DNA from: Euperipatoides rowelli
Taxonomy: Eukaryota; Onychophora; Udeonychophora; Euonychophora; Peripatopsidae
Reading direction: 5' to 3' (one strand)
Assembly: GCA_003024985.2 (NCBI GenBank)
Contig: PXIH01S0020618.1
DNA length: 14,910 bases
The position numbers were made by a program, and so were the translations under genes. The notes under the pieces were generated by a model, which worked only from the letters and a program-made list of their open reading frames with translations, ran no database searches and was not told where the DNA came from. Below, one piece after another: positions 8,521 through 14,910 of this stretch; the stretch's first letter is position 1, and each line of letters opens with the position of its first letter.

Positions 8521-9065
8521 ATTATTATTTTAGGCTTAGGCTACTATTTTTATTTCTATTGTATAATGTTATTAAAGCACCTCAATAATTGAAATTACAT
8601 TTTAATAAAATCCTTCGTAACATGCATTTAGTTTATCTTTTCATTTAAATGTTATCAGTACAAGTAGTTATTTTGAAAGGTAGTTTACAGAAAACATTTA
8701 CACACTTGATTTTTACATTGCTATGGGATCTGTTTTGTCTATATTAGTTAATAAAAAAAAAACATTCCTTTAATTGAATTGTACTTAAAATAGTTTCTAT
8801 TTAAAATGTAAATTATTATTTTAGATAGATAAAGAAACCTGGCTTCTCATAAATTTAGTTGCTGCTTGTAAAAACAAAGAAATGTAAACTATCGTTCCAG
8901 TCTGGTAGTTATATTTTTTTTTTTATAAAAAAAAATTCTACGTAGCCTTCTTGATGTTTTTATTATTAGCCCAAATAAGTTATATCTTTGTAGGTAGTCC
9001 AACCTATATTTCTTATTAGGACCTAACTCTAACAGGAAAACTATGGCTGCTAAACGCAAGCATAT
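8521..9065. other. AT-rich stretch between the convergent fragments
   Basis: No coding sequence recognised; long A/T runs. No transposase catalytic motif was found here, although one would be expected if the flanking fragments belonged to an intact element. Confidence 0.5.
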
Positions 9066-9249
9066 TTAAGCAAAAAATAAATTAGGCTCATTGATTTTAT
9101 CATTCGTTTTTGTCGAACTTGAGGTTCTAGCTGAGTCTGTATCATCTTTAGAGCTGAATGTCTGATATTGCAGAGGCTCATATAAATATGACTGTACAGT
9201 CTGTACTCCTCTTTCATCATCATTTGTAATTTTAAATGGTATATTAACT
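9066..9249 (-). pseudogene. YLYEP-motif N-terminal protein fragment
   Basis: A minus-strand frame of 60 codons, bounded by stops, reads NDDERGVQTVQSYLYEPLQ followed by an acidic, serine/threonine-rich tail (SSKDDTDSARTSSSTK). The GVxxY-[LM]-[YF]-EP pattern followed by an acidic stretch resembles the N-terminus of invertebrate proteins related to the P2X7 intracellular domain. That assignment is from memory of the motif and is tentative. There is no in-frame ATG; an ATGATGATG overlaps out of frame at the expected start, so the frame may be shifted there. No zinc-binding C-terminal domain is found downstream, so this is a fragment. It converges with the THAP fragment. Confidence 0.45.
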
Positions 9250-9366
9250 TAAATAATAAAATAATTTATGTAATTAACAAAAATATAAAAAGTAGAATTT
9301 TAAAAAATTGGTTAAATTTACAAAACTCTACAGGTATTTAAATCTTATTCATTAGTTTTGCCATAG

Positions 9367-9374
9367 CCGGAAGT
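9367..9374. promoter_or_regulatory. ETS-type site CCGGAAGT
   Basis: CCGGAAGT is the high-affinity core for ETS/GABP factors, common at animal promoters. It lies about 120 bp upstream of the minus-strand YLYEP fragment, next to the 12-bp motif, so it may mark that fragment's former promoter. It is a single short match. Confidence 0.35.
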
Positions 9375-9379
9375 TAATG

Positions 9380-9391
9380 AGGTCGTAATGT
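9380..9391 (-). repeat. 12-bp motif upstream of YLYEP fragment
   Basis: The minus strand reads ACATTACGACCT, identical to + strand 8089-8100 and in the same orientation relative to the adjacent coding fragment, about 130 bp before it. See the copy at 8089. Confidence 0.4.
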
Positions 9392-9600
9392 AACTTTTCA
9401 CTCGCTGTCATCACTTTTGCATTTGTATTTTTTTTTTTGTGTAGGCTACAACAAAAATTCAAAATATTGATATAAAATTAAGGGAACATTAAGTTTTTTA
9501 AAAAAAAATAGAAATTCACCAATTATATGGATACTCTTTCTATAAAATGCATTAAAAAAATTGGCGATAGTATACCTATAAGTGACTTAAAGAATAATCA

Positions 9601-9631
9601 TTCTACATCTAAATCAGACATCTGATCAAGT
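9601..9631. repeat. Isolated satellite monomer fragment
   Basis: ACATCTAAATCAGACATCTG followed by ATCAAGTT matches the 7230-7890 satellite core almost perfectly, 1.7 kb away from the array. Confidence 0.75.
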
Positions 9632-9842
9632 TGTTTTCCTTCTCTTACATTTTCTTATTTCTGTATTTGCAAAAGGCATGTGCTGAATTTGGTTGAAACC
9701 CTTATTTTAAAAAAATAAATGTTATTCTTTGCATTTTTAAAAAAATAATGACAGCAATCAATCAATTGTGCAATCCATGTACAGTAGCTTATCTTAAGAT
9801 GCTAGCTGACCTTTGGTCAAGAGATTTTTTTACTTTTTTTAA

Positions 9843-10540
9843 AGGTCAGATGTAACAGATTTTTTAAAAAAAATTTTATTATTGATTTTTAAAGATTTCT
9901 ATTAAAAATAATTTCCACCAGAAAAAAAAAAAGTTATTTACAGTTCAATTTTTAAAATAATTTTCTTTAGCTCATCCCCCTTAAAACAACATTGTCCACT
10001 GTACACACCAGGGGAGATATTTTGTGACATCATAGGCTATAAATGAATACAGCTTGCTNCATTGTCCACTGTACACACCAGGGGAGATATTTTGTGACAT
10101 CATAGGCTATAAATGAATACAGCTTGCTATACTTAACTATAGAATAGTTGGTATATTTGTCAGCTGGTTATCATATGGACAAGTGTTTAAATACTTGTAA
10201 AAAATCATAATCAAATTNATCCTTTGTGCTATTATGGTCCAATTTAAAAAAAAAAAAGACCTTTAATACAAGTTGAAAATACCTCTATTTACATGTTAAA
10301 TCATTACAAAGAAAACAGCTGTAGAGACTAGTTCATCAAATTAATTTCAGACCCCAAAAAAAATGTGAAAGCTTCAATCTGTAATCTCAGACTGAGGACA
10401 GCAATAGTCTTAATTTTATCTTTAAATAACTTTTTTTATGCATTTTAACTTATTTTTTTCCAGTGGAATTTTTTTATAGTATTATCTTTGAAAATCAATA
10501 ATAATAAAAAATCAAAAAAAAAATCTGTTACATTTGACCT
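9843..10540. mobile_element. MITE with TTAA target duplications and long inverted arms
   Basis: The left end AGGTCAGATGTAACAGATTT and the reverse-complemented right end AGGTCAAATGTAACAGATTT match at all but one position. The inverted similarity continues for over 100 bp into both arms. TTAA lies immediately outside each end (9839-9842 and 10541-10544). TTAA duplications are the signature of piggyBac and Kolobok transposition. There is no coding capacity, so this is a non-autonomous derivative. The right end lies 237 bp before the SCAI exon at 10778. The interior carries an exact 69-bp duplication around an N, which is probably an assembly artefact, so the true length may be about 628 bp. A further N is at 10218. 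Confidence 0.8.
9990..10128. repeat. Exact 69-bp direct duplication separated by one N
   Basis: 9990-10058 and 10060-10128 are identical and separated only by an N at 10059. A perfect duplication abutting a single-base gap is typical of an unmerged contig overlap. Confidence 0.9.
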
Positions 10541-10777
10541 TTAAGTAGCTTAATATTTTATGAATTTTGTTGATTGGTGATAATTTTTTTTATCTTAAAA
10601 AAAAAAAAAGACTTTTAACTGTAATTTATTTTTCTATCAGCATTTTGTGATAAGTTTAAATTATTTTTTAAATCTAAAAAAGAAAACAAAAACAACAATA
10701 CTTTTTTTCTTTTTCCATCCCATTCACTGAAATATTTTTATTCTGCTGTTTTGATTGTTTCTCTTTTAATTTTACAG

Positions 10778-10873
10778 AGACCTCCCACAGTATGGACATA
10801 AGCAATGGCAAGCATATTTTGGACGCACATTTGATATTTATACCAAACTGTGGAAATTCCAACAACAACATAG
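10778..10873 (+). CDS. SCAI: SCAI internal coding exon (96 nt)
   Basis: SCAI is a conserved nuclear protein that represses MRTF/SRF-driven transcription and takes part in double-strand-break repair with 53BP1. This exon encodes DLPQYGHKQWQAYFGRT then FDIYTKLWKFQQQHR, nearly identical to the N-terminal part of animal SCAI. It is preceded by a pyrimidine-rich tract and TTTTACAG (acceptor ends 10777) and followed by GTGAATAT (donor 10874). The first base A completes an AG|A arginine codon, and the last two bases AG begin the next split arginine codon. The reading frame is intact. The upstream exon is not present in this window. Frames read antisense across this exon are shadows. Confidence 0.95.
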
Positions 10874-10936
10874 GTGAATATATATTGATTTAATGCCCCC
10901 TCCTCCTTATTTTCCTTGCTAATAGACTTTAACAAG

Positions 10937-10957
10937 GATTGATTGATTTATTGATAC
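10937..10957 (-). terminator. LINE-B 3' end: polyadenylation signal and ATCA-type tail
   Basis: On the minus strand AATAAA (10952-10947) is followed by short ATCA-type repeats. This is the sort of simple-repeat 3' terminus used by CR1- and L2-like LINEs instead of a poly(A) tail. The coding region ends 145 bp earlier at 11102. Confidence 0.65.
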
Positions 10958-11101
10958 TAATTCAACGGCTTACACCTATTACAGAAAAGTATAACGTAAG
11001 AAAATATAACAATTTAGAGTGTATATTCAATAATATTACAATATGTACAAAAAAATAAAAGAAATTATTTACAAATATTATAGACGTGATTTCATTGATG
11101 T

Positions 11102-13430
11102 CTAGGGATCTTCTTCTGAATAGTTTCCACATTCTTCATTTATATGTTTAATAATTGTAGTGGAATATTCATGGTATTCCGTAAATGGGAAAATATCCCA
11201 ATTATTACAAAGGCATTGTGCTCGTATTAATGGACAGTTTTTGTGATAATTATTATAGGAGAATGGAATGTTAAAAATTAGTTTTTTTCTTAAGGCTAGA
11301 TTGGAAACTTGAATGTTAATTGTAGGTAACAATTGCAGACAGTTGAGATTAGAGTGGATGACATTATAAAGAAATTTAGTATCGAAATAAATTCTTCTTG
11401 ATTCAAGGGAGTAGAATTTAAATTGAATTCTAAGGTCGTGGTGACTACGCAGATGTATGTTAAATTTTAGTTTGAAACTAAAAATAACGAAGAAACCTAT
11501 ATTGAACTCGTTCAAGGTTTTTAATCTGCCCCATTGAGCAATGATTCCAAATTACGGAGGCAAATTCTAATTTACTTCACACCAAAGTGTAATACAAAAT
11601 TGATAGGGATGTAAAATTAGTAAGATGTTTACTAGTTCTTTTTAGAAAACCTGTACTTTTTTAGGCATTTTTTATGATGTTAGTTATATGATTATCAATG
11701 GTAAAATTTGTTGAATAAATTATGCCAAGATCACGAATAGTTTCAACTCTATTAAGTAATTTCGAATTTAGAGAATAACTGTATTTGGTAAAACATTTCT
11801 TTTTAGTGAATGTTATTATTTGACATTTGTCTATGTTCAGTGATAGACCCCATGTTACGCACCAGTATGAAAGTTTATTAATGGATAATTTGAAGGTCTT
11901 GATAGTCTTGCGGGTCTTTTATTTCCTTGTAAATTTTTAAGTCGTCTGCAGACATTAGGCAACAATTATTTAGCAGTTGGGGAATGTCGTTCACAAATAT
12001 AAGAAATAGTAGAGGTCCAAGGACCGAGCACTGAATCACTCTGGATCTAATATGATTTGTAGACGACAGCTCTCCATTTAGGTAGATCTGCTGACTACGA
12101 TTAGAAAGGTAGTCAGAAATCCATGTAGTGAAGTTTAAACTGAGGCCAGAGTGTTTAAGTTTATGGATGGCAGATCATGGTTGACCGAGTCAAAGGCCCT
12201 AGAAAAATCCGTATATATCACATCCAGTCGAGTTTGGTTCGCCAATGATCTGATTATAGCTTTATTGAGAACTGCCAAGTTTGTTATCACTGAACGACCA
12301 ATAAGGAACCCATGTTGAGAGTCAGATATGGGGTTTTTAAACTTGCAGTGAATATAAGATGACAATAGTTTTTCGATTATCTTGGAAATGTTTGATATAA
12401 TTGCAATTGGTCGATAATTTTTGATATTATATAGATCACCCTTTTTATGTTTNGGTAGAACCCAAGATAATTTTAGTCTNTCTGGTAGGGTTCCGTCCTG
12501 GAGTGATTGGTTTATAAGATTTGTTAAAGGATAATATATGGATTCAGCAGTGTTAATAAGTAACATTGTACTTATTTTATCAGGAGACAGTTTGTTGCCT
12601 GGTTTTAGTGAGTTAATGGAGGTTGCTACTTCATCTTGGGTGAAGTAAGGAATATCAATATATAGGCTAATTAATTAGTATCCTCAGAGATAGGAAGATC
12701 TTGTGGTAATGTGTTATATTGATTGGAAAAATGTTTTGCAAACAGTTCAGCAATTTGAGTATCTTCATTACCTGTTTCATTATCAAGGTACATAGTTGAG
12801 TTTATTTTTTGTCTTTGTTTATTTATTTTTGTATAGTTCCAAAATGATTTAAGATTACCTTCAGTTATTTTCTTTTTCTATTTGTAGGAAGTAAGATTTT
12901 TTTTTTAAGATCAAATAATTTTTTGGAGTAAATTCTGGTTTGTTTGTGTAGTGAATAATCAAAGAGATTTTGATTGAATAAATATTTTATGAAGATTATT
13001 TTTTATTTTGTAAGCAGTATTTAATTCACTGTCACATCATGGAAAGCTTGGTAGTGTTTTTCTTGATCTAGAGGTGTCTATTCTTTTTGGGCTGCTATTA
13101 GAATGGTCTAAAAATTTTCATAAGATGTTTCAATGTCTGTATCAAGAATGGAATCCCAATGAATTTTTTGTAGAAGATTATTGAGATGATTATAATCAGT
13201 TTTCGTGTAATTAAGATAAGTGGAATTTTTAACCTGTGTTTTAGTAACTTTGCCCTTAATTTCGATAGAATATTAAAGGACGATGATCGGAGATAAAATA
13301 AGATTCATTACTTATAACAATAATAATAGTATTTGAGAAAATCAGATCTAGGTGGTGGTTTAATCTAGTAGGTGAGACACAGTGAAAAAGAGCTCGTAAC
13401 ATCAATTAATTCATTTGAGATGGTTTAGGG
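11102..13430 (-). pseudogene. LINE-B ORF2: endonuclease C-terminus, reverse transcriptase and C-terminal domain, broken
   Basis: From the 5' side, VSPTRLNHHLDLIFSN and ISDHRPLIF (13259-13380; SDH codons 13283-13291) are the end of the endonuclease. FWNYTKINKQRQK (about 12840) and FTQDEVATSINSLKPG lead into the reverse transcriptase: KKGDLYNIKNYRPIAIIS, QHGFLIGRS, DVIYTDFSRAFDSVNHD (motif A), VLGPLLFLIFVNDIP (motif B region) and SADDLKIY (motif C, about 11930-11952). WGLSLNIDKCQIITF, YYTLV, LEFASVIWNHC and a frame from about 11515 to 11102 with LESRRIYFDTKFLY form the C-terminal part. The usual Y or F before ADD is Ser here. Stops or shifts occur near 12129, 11905, 11661, 11577 and 11478, and N bases at 12453 and 12480 blur two codons. 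Family is certain; clade is inferred. Confidence 0.9.
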
Positions 13431-13590
13431 TAGGGGAAAAAAAGGTTAATTTGTATTAAAATGATTTTACAAGATTAACCAACTGTTGCCGCCCTATTTA
13501 TATTAATATTTTAAATTCACTCCTTCCCCTTGAAATAGTACCGGTAATGTAGTCAGTCTACATTTATTTATTTCTGAATTGTAATTGTAT

Positions 13591-13764
13591 CTAGGAGTGT
13601 CCTATATCTATGAGAAATAAATTGAGTTTGTCTGTTGGTGCACCGTAATTAATTTTCATATGTTCTGTATGCATTGAACCAATTTTAATGAGTGGCACTT
13701 CACTACCTTGATCAAATTTAAGCAACAAATGGCTATAGTGTTTACCTAAATTCAAATAGATTCT
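13591..13764 (-). other. Short unidentified minus-strand reading frame
   Basis: A 57-codon frame bounded by stops reads, in part, HYSHLLLKFDQGSEVPLIK and HMKINYGAPTDKLNLFLID. The IxYGxP...LFLI pattern could be an eroded reverse-transcriptase motif B (where LINEs have GVPQGS then LLFLI), which would make it a second small LINE fragment. It lacks the diagnostic QGS, so this is a guess. It has no splice signals I trust. Confidence 0.3.
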
Positions 13765-14273
13765 CTAAATAAAGTCTAGTAAAGATAAGAAAAAAATATT
13801 ATATTAATTATAAGATTTATACACATTAAGTTTTAAGCAAACATTTAATCTAATAACCTTATAGATTTAAAGAGCTATAACAACAAATGATTTGAATTGT
13901 AATTTCTGACAAATCATTACTAATTTCGCTTTTTAATCTTTTATTGCTTTTACACGTAAATGTTATTTATAACCTTAATTAGGCATCAGGAATATCCAGG
14001 TGGCTAATTGAAGTGTTAGACGCCATAAAAAAGTAAATGTTTAAAAAAAAAAATTCTCTAGAATATAGATTTTTTTAAAAATAGTGTATTGAATTTTTTA
14101 AATATTAATATAAAATTAAAATGTACCATTCATAGAATATAGGCTAGGTGTTGTGTATTTGAAAATAAAATTATTTAAAAATTATGAATTAAAAAAATTA
14201 TTTCATCTAAATAATAGCAATTCAGCTCATTTTTAATTATCTTAGCTTATTTCTTTTTTTTTCTTTTTAATAG

Positions 14274-14360
14274 ACAAATACTAGATACTAAATATGGGTT
14301 GAAGAGATGGCAGATTGGGGAAATTGCATCCAAGATTGGACAATTGTATTATCATTATTA
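14274..14360 (+). CDS. SCAI: SCAI internal coding exon (87 nt)
   Basis: After the acceptor TTTTTAATAG the first base A completes the split arginine codon from the exon at 10778. The frame then reads ILDTKYGLKRWQIGEIASK and IGQLYYHY, matching animal SCAI directly after its QQQHRQ segment. The exon ends with TA, the first two bases of a tyrosine codon, at a consensus GTAAGT donor (14361). The frame is intact with no stops. Adjacent exon content in the correct protein order and phase makes identification secure. The following exon (LRTSE-type sequence) lies beyond 14910. Confidence 0.95.
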
Positions 14361-14910
14361 GTAAGTAGATTTCATTTAAAAATTATATAATTTGTACTTT
14401 TTTACTTCAGGGCAATTCCCTAAGGTCAACCAAATGACTAATTTTTAAAATTCATTTATATTTTAGCAATTATATATCATTTTAAAGCTAAAACCCTGAA
14501 GAATCAGAATTTTATAATAAAAAAATCCTCAAAACGTTTATAAATAGGTTTTATACGTTTTAGTGTGGTAGATGTTTATACAAGTTTTAATGTTGCTTTT
14601 GGACACTGAGATTGGATTGATTTTTTTGGTACAAAAGAAAAGTGTTTATATAAAAATTTTTTTTAGGTTTTAACTAGAATATATATAGGTAAAAAATTAT
14701 GGCAAAACTTTGTTATAACAAATAATAATTTTTGTGATATAGGCCTACAAAAATCTTTTATAGGCACTTAAGCTAGTTTATGTCCGACACCAAATAACTT
14801 TAATTTGTGAGTAAAATGCTATATCATTTAAAATCAAATTTTGTCTCAAAAGCTAGTTTTTAACCCTCTTCCACAATGCATAGTCAGATTTTAAAAATAT
14901 TATTTAATTG
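14361..14910 (+). other. SCAI: Start of next SCAI intron
   Basis: AT-rich sequence after the GTAAGT donor, with no coding sequence or recognisable repeat. One TAGGCCTAC string occurs near 14741. Confidence 0.75.

Larger units (their letters stand above)
10937..13430 (-). mobile_element. LINE-B: 5'-truncated non-LTR retrotransposon (Jockey/CR1 group)
   Basis: Minus-strand order is the end of the endonuclease, reverse transcriptase, C-terminal domain, short 3' untranslated region and a 3' tail. It starts mid-endonuclease at about 13430 (boundary approximate), which is typical 5' truncation from incomplete reverse transcription. The 3' end near 10937 carries AATAAA and a TCAATAAATCAATCAATCC tail. 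It differs in sequence from LINE-A. It is inserted antisense in the SCAI intron. Confidence 0.9.
10874..14273 (+). other. SCAI: SCAI intron between the two exons (3.4 kb)
   Basis: It runs from GTGAAT to a long pyrimidine tract ending TTTTTAATAG. It contains a whole 5'-truncated LINE (LINE-B) in antisense orientation. About 0.8 kb of AT-rich sequence follows, with no feature except one short minus-strand frame at 13591-13764. Split-codon phase (2 nt before, 1 nt after) is consistent on both sides. Confidence 0.93.

Noticed and set aside
10635-10680. Possible upstream SCAI exon near CATTTTGTGATAAGTTT
   Set aside because: FCDKFKLFF superficially recalls the SCAI FCYLLDKSKQLF segment, but the order and residues do not fit and there is no AG|GT donor in phase.
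10674-10935. Two overlapping 65-codon minus-strand frames
   Set aside because: They are antisense shadows of the SCAI exon and its flanking intron.

Overview
This is eukaryotic, AT-rich animal DNA, most likely from an invertebrate. It carries two spliced coding exons, GT-AG introns, decayed LINE retrotransposons and DNA-transposon debris. There are no bacterial-type genes. The only intact host coding sequence I can identify is two + strand exons of SCAI (suppressor of cancer cell invasion): 10778-10873 and 14274-14360. They join in phase across a 3.4 kb intron. I could not find the preceding SCAI exon (the FCYLLDKSK-type segment) anywhere upstream in the window. The first 10.8 kb is therefore probably intronic or upstream SCAI territory, and 14361-14910 is the start of the next intron.

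Layout: 1 to about 3560 is a decayed non-LTR retrotransposon on the minus strand (LINE-A). It has an ORF1 with a PHD-like zinc finger and a coiled coil, an unidentified coding-like block, and an AP-type endonuclease running off the left edge. A 437-bp foldback DNA element (3023-3459) with clear terminal inverted repeats and an 8-bp target duplication sits inside the zinc-finger coding region. 3560-5160 is AT-rich with one G+C-richer island (about 4430-4735). 5165-6088 is a candidate TTAA-type non-autonomous element. About 7230-7890 is a ~45-bp-period satellite with a recent 148/149-bp higher-order duplication. 8089-9391 holds two convergent broken gene fragments: a THAP zinc-finger domain on + and a 'YLYEP' N-terminal fragment on -. 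The same 12-bp motif lies upstream of each. 9843-10540 is a well-supported MITE with TTAA target duplications. 10937 to about 13430 is a second, 5'-truncated LINE (LINE-B, Jockey/CR1 group) on the minus strand, in the intron between the SCAI exons.

The elements do not form a working system together. The window is a host intron landscape in which several transposon families have landed, nested and decayed, with both LINEs and the YLYEP fragment antisense to SCAI. The most noteworthy items are the nested foldback with exact target duplications, the paired THAP/YLYEP fragments with shared upstream motifs, and the unexplained coding-like block inside LINE-A. Single N positions (3258, 10059, 10218, 12453, 12480) show a draft assembly, so some frameshifts may be sequence errors.
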